Origin: Leptolyngbya sp. Heron Island J
GTDB taxonomy: Bacteria; Cyanobacteriota; Cyanobacteriia; Phormidesmidales; Phormidesmidaceae
Assembly (NCBI RefSeq): GCF_000482245.1
Contig: NZ_AWNH01000044.1
Location: 1 to 42,306, forward strand
Reading direction: 5' to 3'
DNA: 42,306 bases
In this document: positions 1-6,241 of the stretch, piece after piece
How positions within the stretch are numbered: position 1 is the first letter of the stretch
Layout: every line of letters begins with the position of its first letter
Translations under genes and position numbers: made by a program
Notes under the pieces: generated by a model
What the model saw: the letters and a program-made list of their open reading frames with translations, nothing else
Databases searched by the model: none
Told to the model about the DNA's origin: nothing

Positions 1-539
1 TTTGGGACTATGAAATTCTCGGTCTCCTATCACCAATGTTGGATAGGGTTTCAATAATTTTAGAGCGATTTTTAAGACTCGTTTTTGGGTCCTCAGATTA
101 CTGTTGCCTATATGGTCTAATAGCTCCCAATAGAGCGGTAATGCATGAGTCCCCCATACCAGGGTCACCATAAACAGATTACGTCCTTTCCATTGCGTTC
201 GGTCTATCGCAATCAACCAATACCCATACTTCTGATGCGTCTTTTTTTTAGCTGACGACGATGCTCTCGATTGAGACGATGCCCCGTTTGAGCTTGTCGA
301 ATCCAATATTTGAGCAACGGAAACCACAACACTTTAAGGCTCAAACGAGGCAGGACTAAAAACCGTTGCAGGTTCCGTTTTCGACTCGCATATTTGATCG
401 GTTGAGGAAATAGACTGGCTAAGGCTCCAAGAGTGACTTGACGATGCGCTTGTATCAAAAGTAACACTAATTCCAGCGTTAGATACTGCTGCTCGTTCAG
501 ATGCTTACGGCAAATCGTTTGGTATACTTGAGGCAACAT
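1..539 (-). CDS. IS4-type transposase in two overlapping frames, cut by the window edge
   Basis: DDE transposase of an insertion sequence, read leftward. The first frame starts with MLPQVYQTI at 539 and stops at 213. From the A8 run at 242-249 (T8 on the + strand) the -1 frame continues without a stop to base 1. It reads WLIAIDRTQW, with the first catalytic Asp, and later LVIGDREF, with the second; this layout is typical of IS4-type transposases. The third catalytic acidic residue and the rest of the gene lie outside the window. The break is either a frameshift mutation or, more likely given the slippery run, programmed -1 frameshifting. I did not identify the exact IS name or its terminal repeats. 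Confidence 0.75.
242..249 (-). promoter_or_regulatory. Slippery A8 run, candidate programmed -1 frameshift site
   Basis: On the minus strand the zero-frame codons are CTA AAA AAA AGA. Slipping back one base gives AAG ACG CAT and joins the two halves of the transposase exactly. This matches the X XXY YYZ pattern (A AAA AAA) used by several IS families to make a fusion transposase. Whether it is used is inference. Confidence 0.5.
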
Positions 540-648
540 TTTATTTTTTGTGGGGGATCCATAGTCCCCTATTTTTTTGCCGTTTTATTTTCCCAAATCA
601 TTGCCAACTATAGGCTTGAAGTTCCTTGTCACCCTCTAAGGAGATTTG

Positions 649-688
649 TAGGGTGGGCACTGCCACTCACCCCAAACTGCACCCACCA
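649..688. repeat. Degenerate intergenic repeat with GGGTGGGCA / TGCACCCACC arms
   Basis: A GTAGGGTGGGCACTGCC-like element lies between the transposase and the response regulator, with a short complementary arm at 678-687. It resembles the many dispersed GTAGGGTGGG-type repeats seen between cyanobacterial genes. Because it sits in the response-regulator leader it could fold in the mRNA. No further function is visible. Confidence 0.35.
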
Positions 689-705
689 TACCAGAGAATA
701 AAATT

Positions 706-1392
706 ATGAAACCGCCAGAACACAATCACCAGCCGCCGATCCCCATCATGCTGGTGGACGATCAGCAGATTATTCGACAAGGATTAAGAACACTGCTGGA
801 GTTGGAAGACGACATCACTATTGTGGGAGATGCTGACAATGGTGAGACTGCCCTGGCCCGATTAGACCAATTAAAACAAACAGGACAGCTACCAGCGGTA
901 GTTCTAATGGATATGCGCATGCCGGTGATGGATGGGGTGGCAGCAACAGGTGCGATCGCAGCCCGCTACCCATCAATTCAAGTGCTAGTGCTTACCACCT
1001 TTGACGATGACGACCTGATTGCCCAGGCCATGGCAGTTGGAGCCAAAGGCTATCTACTCAAGGACACCCCATCTGAAGAACTAGCCCAGGCCATTCGTAC
1101 AGTAGCCAAGGGCTATAGCCAGTTTGGTCCCGGCATTTTAGAAAAAATGCTAGCGAATCCGCAGGAACCTCAGATCGATGTGCCTGAAGGATTTGACGAA
1201 CTGACACCCCGTGAAAAAGACGTACTCCGCCTGATTGGGACCGGGGCCAATAATCGCGAAATTGCCGAGGCGTTATTTCTATCCGAAGGGACCGTGAAAA
1301 ACCATGTCACCCGGCTGTTGGGACGATTGGGCGTTCGCGATCGCACCCAGGCCGCCCTGCTCGCCGCCAAACTTGCCGCCAAACTGTCGTAG
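706..1392 (+). CDS. NarL/FixJ-type response regulator (REC + LuxR HTH)
   Basis: Two-component response regulator of 228 residues. The N-terminal receiver domain (about 12-130) has the acidic pair Asp18-Asp19, phospho-acceptor Asp69 in VVLMDMRMP, Thr97 and Lys119. The C-terminal LuxR/GerE helix-turn-helix (about 160-225) reads LTPREKDVLRLIGTGANNREIA and then the recognition helix SEGTVKNHV. It should bind DNA as a dimer when phosphorylated. No histidine kinase is in the window, so its signal and targets are unknown. The stop codon lies inside a 38-bp perfect palindrome that separates it from a convergent gene. The length and all key residues are normal for the family. Confidence 0.93.
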   Translation: MKPPEHNHQPPIPIMLVDDQQIIRQGLRTLLELEDDITIVGDADNGETALARLDQLKQTGQLPAVVLMDMRMPVMDGVAATGAIAARYPSIQVLVLTTFDDDDLIAQAMAVGAKGYLLKDTPSEELAQAIRTVAKGYSQFGPGILEKMLANPQEPQIDVPEGFDELTPREKDVLRLIGTGANNREIAEALFLSEGTVKNHVTRLLGRLGVRDRTQAALLAAKLAAKLS

Positions 1393-1421
1393 GGGCATTG
1401 CATGCAATGCCCCTACGACAG
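1384..1421. repeat. 38-bp perfect palindrome between convergent genes
   Basis: Both arms are exactly complementary around GCATGC (centre 1402/1403), with cores TAGGGGCATTG and CAATGCCCCTA. It contains the response-regulator stop codon and ends 10 bases before the convergent gene. A further partial copy (GATGCCCCTACAG) follows at about 1424-1436. As RNA it would form a long hairpin on either strand and could end transcription of both genes, although no T-tract follows. It may be a dispersed palindromic repeat. Confidence 0.8.
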
Positions 1422-1430
1422 GCGATGCCC

Positions 1431-2147
1431 CTACAGCATCCACTCCACCCCAATTCCCAACCGACTATCCGTTGCCCCCGGTGCAAACTGCCATTCCACA
1501 TCCGTCGCCAGGCGTAGCTGGTCAGTCAACCCATAGCCAAACTCCAGCTGAGTAATCATCACCGAATCATCCTCTGTCGGGCTTACCCAGGTCTGGGTGT
1601 AGGCAAAATCAGCCCCCCCACCCCGCGCAGGAATCAGCTTAACTTGAAACCCAACCTGGACACCGCTTTCCCTATAATCCACCGCTTCCACATGGCGATA
1701 ACCTACAATCGGAGCCACATTCACATAGCCACCGACCGGCAGCACATAGTAGCGTAGGTGTGCCCCATAAGCCTCCCGGTCAGTATCCCCATCATCAAAA
1801 TTAGCCGCATAGTCCGCATTCACCGTCAGCGGCAGCTCGCCAATAAACACATCTTCAATACCAATAGCCAGACCGCCCTCATCCCGACTAGACGGAAACA
1901 GAGCATAGCTCATCTGTAGCCGCGTCGGAAAACTCGGCTCAGTGCGAATAGTGCTCAATATATCCGGCGTTTCCTCTAGCCATTCTTGCAGCACCGGGCT
2001 ATTGTCCACCGTACCCGGCGGCAGCTCCAGCTGACTATCCAATTGCTGATTTAAGGTAGGCTCCGCACAAGCCACTTGGGCCGAAAAACAATATCCAACA
2101 GTGACCAGGGCAAATAGTCGGCTGATCCTGCTGCAGATATCAGCCAT
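1431..2147 (-). CDS. Predicted exported outer-membrane beta-barrel-like protein
   Basis: Protein of 238 residues without a recognised family. Residues 1-28 look like a signal peptide: Arg near the start, a hydrophobic core LFALVTVGYCF, and a likely cleavage after ACA. The rest alternates polar and hydrophobic residues in short strands (for example LTVNADYAANF, YGAHLRYYVLPVGGYVNVAPIVGYRHVEAV), and the last segment reads LGIGVEWML. This is the pattern of a small outer-membrane barrel. It lies 21 bases downstream of the M23 gene on the same strand, so a shared envelope transcript is likely. No catalytic motif is visible. Confidence 0.6.
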   Translation of the reverse strand: MADICSRISRLFALVTVGYCFSAQVACAEPTLNQQLDSQLELPPGTVDNSPVLQEWLEETPDILSTIRTEPSFPTRLQMSYALFPSSRDEGGLAIGIEDVFIGELPLTVNADYAANFDDGDTDREAYGAHLRYYVLPVGGYVNVAPIVGYRHVEAVDYRESGVQVGFQVKLIPARGGGADFAYTQTWVSPTEDDSVMITQLEFGYGLTDQLRLATDVEWQFAPGATDSRLGIGVEWML

Positions 2148-2168
2148 GGTGTATCAAGTCCATCATGT

Positions 2169-3335
2169 TTACAAAAATCCCATCGGGTTTACCGGATTAC
2201 CATTACGACGCACCTCAAAGTGTAAATGTGGCCCAGTGGAAAGCCCGGTTGACCCAATTGCTGCTATAGACTGCCCTTTTGTCACCGTTTGGCCCTCACG
2301 CACATTGAGACGGCTGGCATGGGCATACAGAGTCGTTAATCCATCCCCGTGGTCAATAATCACTGAATTACCATAGCCACCGTACCAACCCGCAAAAATC
2401 ACCTTACCCGAATCAGCCGCTGTGATCCGAGTACCGTAGGGTGCGCCAAAGTCCACCCCAGCATGAAACCGTCGATAGCCCAACACCGGATGCACTCGGG
2501 GACCAAACCCACTGGTAATCTGGCCCGCTGACGGCAAACTCATCTGCCCCGTACCCAATACAATCCCGCCAGCCGCTGCAATCCGCCGCCGAATCAGATT
2601 CGCCAAACTTTCAGAGTCGCGCACCAGCTGAGCCTGAGCCGCTTCTAGCGCATTGCGATTATCCTTCAGCCGAGTAATCAGCTGAGTTTGCTGACCGGCC
2701 TGGGCTTCATACTGATCCCGCCGAGCCAGTAGCTGCTGCCGCAATAAAGCAATCGAATTTTTCTGCGCTTCCACCCCTTGCTGCTGGCGAACGATCAGAT
2801 TAGCCTTTTCCTGCAGTTCTGCCATAAAGCTACTGTCCGCCTGATAGATTTTTCCAAGCAAGTAGCGTCGCTCCATAAACTCATTCAAGTTTTTACTTTT
2901 TAGCAACACGGCCCAGCCTTCCGCATCCTTTTGCCGTTGCATAAACTGCAGCCGTCTCACCGCGCCAATGCGCACAGTTTCATACTCGTCCTGCGCCATA
3001 GTCAGCCGATTTTCTAACCGCTGCAGCCGCTTTTGTGCCTCTTGAATTTGGAAATCAGTTTCCTCAATTTTGAGGTTAGTAACTGTAATACTGTCCTGCA
3101 AACCGTCGAGTTGATCAGCCGCCTGTCGTTCTAAATTTTGCAGCCGATTTTGCTCTGCTTCCAAATCTTGCTGCTGCTGCTGAATATTTTCTTGCTGCTG
3201 CTGGAGCTCTTCCAGCGGTGCATTATTTTGAGCCTGACCCCAAGCAATTGGCACCAAAATAAACGTGCAAATTACCACACTGGCAAAGATAGATAGAAAT
3301 CGCTGTGTTCGCTTTGCAGTCATTCGTTTTGTCAA
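2169..3335 (-). CDS. EnvC-like murein hydrolase activator / M23 (LytM) family protein
   Basis: Envelope protein of 388 residues. It has an N-terminal signal or anchor segment (about 10-33, ending VPIAWGQA), then a long Gln/Glu-rich coiled coil (about 40-245), then a C-terminal LytM/M23 domain (about 270-388). The zinc-site motifs of active M23 peptidases are present: FHAGVDFG (HxxxD) and HLHFEV (HxH, His370 and His372). It could therefore cut peptidoglycan cross-bridges itself, unlike E. coli EnvC, which is degenerate. The coiled-coil plus LytM layout is that of EnvC-type factors in cell separation or wall remodelling. It probably shares a transcript with the downstream barrel-like gene. Confidence 0.88.
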   Translation of the reverse strand: MTKRMTAKRTQRFLSIFASVVICTFILVPIAWGQAQNNAPLEELQQQQENIQQQQQDLEAEQNRLQNLERQAADQLDGLQDSITVTNLKIEETDFQIQEAQKRLQRLENRLTMAQDEYETVRIGAVRRLQFMQRQKDAEGWAVLLKSKNLNEFMERRYLLGKIYQADSSFMAELQEKANLIVRQQQGVEAQKNSIALLRQQLLARRDQYEAQAGQQTQLITRLKDNRNALEAAQAQLVRDSESLANLIRRRIAAAGGIVLGTGQMSLPSAGQITSGFGPRVHPVLGYRRFHAGVDFGAPYGTRITAADSGKVIFAGWYGGYGNSVIIDHGDGLTTLYAHASRLNVREGQTVTKGQSIAAIGSTGLSTGPHLHFEVRRNGNPVNPMGFL

Positions 3336-3466
3336 GTGCTCACGTTATCGCCACCAGAACACACGAAGGACATAATAAAACGACTTTGCAATTTCAAAAA
3401 AGAAATTCATCTATAACAACATTTGATTAAAGCCCACAATCCTCACCCATCAAGACCGAGACACCG

Positions 3467-3532
3467 TAGGTTGGGTTGAGCTTCCCACCACCCCCCCCTT
3501 CGCCAATTTCTCAACCCCCGAAACCCAACATC
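3467..3532. repeat. Dispersed GTAGGTTGGGTT ... AACCCAACAT inverted repeat
   Basis: Complementary arms GTTGGGTT (3470-3477) and AACCCAAC (3522-3529) enclose a C-rich loop. This is a familiar type of intergenic repeat in cyanobacterial genomes. It sits between two leftward genes, downstream of the SRAP promoter side and upstream of nothing identifiable; no ORF is present. Confidence 0.5.
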
Positions 3533-3555
3533 CACCCCCCGAACCCCTCCACCCA

Positions 3556-4212
3556 TCAACCCCCAAGCGGCACAATACAATCAGCACTTTCATTCCGTGG
3601 GCTATTCACCAACGTACTCACCGGGTAAGCCTCCATTTCATCAGCATCATAGGGCCTCATCAACCCCTGCACCTGGCGTGGAGCCGCCGTCAGCCAGCGA
3701 TCATACTCAGTCTTCGGAATAATCACCGGCATCCGATTATGAATAGGCTCCATCAGCTCATTAGGCTCTGTTGTTAAGATCGTACAAGTCTCCAGATAGC
3801 TACCATCGCCGCCCTCCCACTGCTCCCACAGTCCAGCAAAGGCAAACACTGGGCGTTCTCTCAGGTGAATATAGAAAGGCTGCTTCTTTTTATTGCTCGC
3901 CGTTCGTTGCCATTCATAAAAGCCATCAGCCGGAATCAAGCAGCGACGGCGCTTGAACGCTGCTCGGAATGACGGCTTTTCAGCCGCAGTTTCTGACCGA
4001 GCGTTAATTAGCCGATAACCAATTTTATAATCCTTAGCCCAGGAAGGCACTAGCCCCCACTGAAAGATACGATATTCGCGACCAGCAATAATGGCAGAAA
4101 TAGGCTGGGACGGAGCGATATTGTAGCGCGGCGGTGGGGCTGGCTCTGTGGTGAGTTGGAAAGCTGCTGCCAGATCTGCACCAGAATGGGTTTGAGTATA
4201 ACGGCCACACAT
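3556..4212 (-). CDS. SRAP-family abasic-site DNA-protein crosslink protein (YedK/HMCES)
   Basis: SOS-response-associated peptidase family, 218 residues. The start is placed at 4212, because the family needs Cys2 exposed after Met removal and the protein then begins MCGRYTQT. An upstream ATG at 4263 would add 17 unrelated residues. Family motifs follow in order: RYNIAPSQ with Asn31, the Glu of GFYEW, and the active His of HNRMPVII. Known members (E. coli YedK, human HMCES) trap abasic sites in single-stranded DNA through a Cys2 thiazolidine crosslink. The gene is single and divergent from the DUF952 gene. Confidence 0.93.
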   Translation of the reverse strand: MCGRYTQTHSGADLAAAFQLTTEPAPPPRYNIAPSQPISAIIAGREYRIFQWGLVPSWAKDYKIGYRLINARSETAAEKPSFRAAFKRRRCLIPADGFYEWQRTASNKKKQPFYIHLRERPVFAFAGLWEQWEGGDGSYLETCTILTTEPNELMEPIHNRMPVIIPKTEYDRWLTAAPRQVQGLMRPYDADEMEAYPVSTLVNSPRNESADCIVPLGG

Positions 4213-4351
4213 GGAATGTTTTGAGTTTTGAACTAAGAATAGCGACAACACTGCCAGGGGCAAGAAGGAGTTGACTAATGGGTTTGGTGACTAGGGCGGT
4301 CATGGGTGTGGCCCTTTACTATGGACTAAGACAATTGTACTGAAGAATTCT

Positions 4352-4711
4352 ATGGAAGCTATCACGATGGAACTGCTGTATCGTATTGCTCCAGTGGCGG
4401 ATGTTCACGCGGCAAAAGCACAAGGATATTTTGAGTCAGCAGACCTGGCAGCAGAAGGCTTTATCCACTGTTCGTTTTTGCATCAGGTGATAGGGGTAAG
4501 CCGTCGTCATTATGCGGGACAGCAGGGATTGGTGTTGTTTAGCATTGACCCGGCAGCGGTGGATTGTGAGATTCGGGTGGAAAATACATCCGGTGGAACG
4601 GAGTTATATCCCCATATTTATGGGCGAGTGCCCTGGGCGGCAGTGAAGCAAGTGTATGAGGATACTTATGATCAGGCGGGGATGTTTACCTTGCCAGTAG
4701 AGTTACGATAG
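4352..4711 (+). CDS. DUF952 family protein
   Basis: Small cytosolic protein of 119 residues with the DUF952 signature: an N-terminal LLYRIAP strand, the EGFIHCS motif, then LVLFSIDPAAV and a GTELYPHIYGRVPWAAV block near the C-terminus. The family is widespread and has no settled reaction. Met6 (4367) is an alternative start and would begin directly before the conserved domain; neither start has a strong ribosome-binding site. It is divergently transcribed from the SRAP gene, with about 140 bases between the chosen starts. Confidence 0.85.
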   Translation: MEAITMELLYRIAPVADVHAAKAQGYFESADLAAEGFIHCSFLHQVIGVSRRHYAGQQGLVLFSIDPAAVDCEIRVENTSGGTELYPHIYGRVPWAAVKQVYEDTYDQAGMFTLPVELR

Positions 4712-4768
4712 ACGCGATCGCACTTCACCAGCCAACAATTTCCCTACTATCTGATCAGCCTAAGTTCA

Positions 4769-4859
4769 TCCCCTCTCGGGAGGGGTGCCGTAGGCGGGGT
4801 GGGTCTCATCCTCTAGCGCCATCGGTCAACCCGCCCCGGAGCCCCTCCCTGGAGGGGAA
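4769..4859. repeat. Imperfect inverted repeat, GC-rich, between convergent genes
   Basis: The left half (CCCCTCTCGGGAGGGG followed by GGCGGGGTGGGT) is approximately complementary to the right half (AACCCGCCCC then CCCCTCCCTGGAGGGG). The inner stems CCCCT-C..GGAGGGG could also fold alone. It lies between the DUF952 gene and the convergent small ORF and may act as a two-way terminator, or it may simply be a mobile palindromic repeat. Confidence 0.5.
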
Positions 4860-4861
4860 AG

Positions 4862-5119
4862 TTACGGATTGGAGGCTAAATCACCAGGGTCAAACATAAC
4901 AATAAACTCTCCCTGAGGAATCAATTTCCTTAAAGACCTCACATGCTCATCCGCATCATTGCCTTTACGAAATCGCCCGACGACGATGCGCTGCATTTTT
5001 GGCAGCCGCCGCACAATGCACCAGGGATGCAGCCTGGCTTGATAGCCATTGAGGCTGGCAGGTTGTAAACAGGCAGGTTGAACCATGGCCGCACCAGGCG
5101 GCGGTTGGACTGATATCAT
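4862..5119 (-). CDS. Small conserved-looking hypothetical protein
   Basis: Protein of 85 residues. The core HPWCIVRRLPKMQRIVVGRFRKGNDADEHVRSLRKLIPQGEFIVMFD looks like a compact alpha/beta fold, and I recall similar short cyanobacterial hypotheticals. The RFRKGNDADEHVRSL segment faintly recalls SPOR-type repeats, which is not enough for a call. The N-terminal 27 residues are Pro/Ala/Gln-rich and the true start might be internal. There is no signal peptide or membrane segment. It is convergent with DUF952 and divergent from the XRE gene. Confidence 0.6.
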   Translation of the reverse strand: MISVQPPPGAAMVQPACLQPASLNGYQARLHPWCIVRRLPKMQRIVVGRFRKGNDADEHVRSLRKLIPQGEFIVMFDPGDLASNP

Positions 5120-5201
5120 TGGGGTATCTCCGAATTTGTTTCGGTTGAATTGGACAGTCGCCCTTCAGTTTCTGAGGCCGGGGGGCGATTGTTTTTGGTT
5201 A

Positions 5202-5239
5202 GATAGGTGTTTGGTCGAATAGTCGACCAAACACCTATC
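5202..5239. promoter_or_regulatory. Long palindrome upstream of the XRE gene, candidate operator
   Basis: Two 17-base arms (GATAGGTGTTTGGTCGA and its exact complement) are separated by ATAG. It ends 40 bases before the XRE start codon and lies between two divergent genes, a usual place for an autoregulated operator. It could equally fold as a hairpin in the leader RNA. The symmetry is seen in the sequence; the function is inferred. Confidence 0.55.
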
Positions 5240-5279
5240 GATAGCATATGGACGTGCATTTGATTTTGTCAAGCCTGCG

Positions 5280-5495
5280 ATGGGTCTGTTTAGATTACGT
5301 ATTCGAGAATTGGCTAAGCAGCAAGGGCTAGCTCTCCGTGCGATATCTAGACAGGCAAATGTACCGTATTCGACAGTAGCAACCTATGCTGGTTCTCCTG
5401 GCATGGCCACAGCAGATATCCCAGCCGTCATGCGCATCGCCGAAGTATTAGGCGTCTCCGTCGAAGAATTAGTTGAAGTCATCGAAGAAACTTAA
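5280..5495 (+). CDS. Small XRE/Cro-CI-type helix-turn-helix regulator
   Basis: A 71-residue single-domain HTH protein. Helices 2 and 3 are seen in ALRAISRQANVPYSTVATYA, followed by PAVMRIAEVLGVSVEELVEV, the common end of the XRE fold (pfam HTH_3/HTH_26 type). There is no effector domain, toxin or antitoxin partner beside it. The long palindrome ending 40 bases upstream is a plausible binding site. REP-like sequence of the neighbouring RAYT begins 6 bases after the stop codon. The start has no strong Shine-Dalgarno sequence. Confidence 0.8.
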   Translation: MGLFRLRIRELAKQQGLALRAISRQANVPYSTVATYAGSPGMATADIPAVMRIAEVLGVSVEELVEVIEET

Positions 5496-5500
5496 CGCAA

Positions 5501-5564
5501 AGAACCCCGGTTTCTTTCAAAATCAGGATCTCAGCAATACGGGATTTGTAGAAGCCGGGGTTCT
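5501..5564. repeat. REP-like inverted repeat at the 3' side of the RAYT gene
   Basis: Arms AGAACCCCGGTTTCT (5501-5515) and AGAAGCCGGGGTTCT (5550-5564) pair with one G-T position around a 34-base loop. The CCCCGGTTTCT core is the same as in the hairpin on the other side of the transposase gene. Y1/RAYT enzymes typically recognise such hairpins. Confidence 0.7.
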
Positions 5565-5567
5565 CGA

Positions 5568-6113
5568 TTAATCCAGCATCAAAGTGTGTTCCGCGCTGAC
5601 AAAACGCTGATAGGCCCGAGCTGAGCCAACCTGTTTCAGCACGTTGCCTGTTTTTGGCAAAGTTCCCTGCCGTAATCCCAAATAGTCCGAATAACTGGAA
5701 AATTCCCATTCTTCAGGGCGTTCTGTTAAGCCTGCCTTCACTGGGTTCAAATGAATATACCGAGATAAATGTAGCAAGTAGGCATCACTATCTACCAAGA
5801 TTGCTTGAAATCTACCTTGAAAGATTGAGCCGCAGCGTCCATAGCGTTTATTCATCGCCTTAGTGTAGGACAATGTAAATGCCTGCATTTTTTTGGAAAA
5901 GTCACTCTGGCGTAAATACACTAAAAAGTGATAGTGGTTCGGCATCAGACAATAGGCGTTGACATCCAAGGTGCTATCCACGAGGTAATAGCGAAATCGT
6001 CTCAGGAAAAAGAGATAGTTCTCTCGCTCAAAGAAGATCTTTTGTCGATTGTTACCTCGATTGTATAGGTGATAGTGTTGCCCTGGTAAGAATGCTGTCT
6101 TGCGCCGTGGCAT
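5568..6113 (-). CDS. REP-associated tyrosine transposase (RAYT, Y1/HUH family)
   Basis: Single-strand DNA nuclease/transposase of 181 residues. The HUH motif is seen in LMPNHYHFLV (His-Tyr-His), preceded by the family opening QHYHLYNRGNNRQKIF. The catalytic Tyr is expected in the segment YLLHLSRYIHLNPVKAGL, which carries the family's conserved IHLNPVKA block. C-terminal EEWEFSSYSDYLG is also typical. RAYTs act on REP hairpins, and here hairpins with shared CCCCGGTTTCT cores flank the gene on both sides. The gene looks intact, so it may be active or recently acquired. Confidence 0.92.
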   Translation of the reverse strand: MPRRKTAFLPGQHYHLYNRGNNRQKIFFERENYLFFLRRFRYYLVDSTLDVNAYCLMPNHYHFLVYLRQSDFSKKMQAFTLSYTKAMNKRYGRCGSIFQGRFQAILVDSDAYLLHLSRYIHLNPVKAGLTERPEEWEFSSYSDYLGLRQGTLPKTGNVLKQVGSARAYQRFVSAEHTLMLD

Positions 6114-6169
6114 CGTCGACCCTGATGAATTTATAGGTCTAGAGTTCCCTTTAGACGAGGATTCTGCAT

Positions 6170-6235
6170 AGATCCCCGGTTTCTAGATTTGCCCTATTGC
6201 CTAAGCTTCGGAATTCGACTAGAAACCGGGGATCT
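6170..6235. repeat. REP-like inverted repeat at the 5' side of the RAYT gene
   Basis: Perfect 17-base arms, 6170-6186 (core GATCCCCGGTTTCTAG) and 6219-6235, enclose a 32-base spacer. It shares CCCCGGTTTCT with the repeat at 5501-5564. It ends 6 bases from the stop codon of the STAND-TPR gene and could also end that transcript. Confidence 0.75.
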
Positions 6236-6241
6236 CCCAGG

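Noticed and set aside
501-701. Plus-strand ORF of 66 residues
   Set aside because: It overlaps the IS end and a dispersed repeat and shows no protein family.
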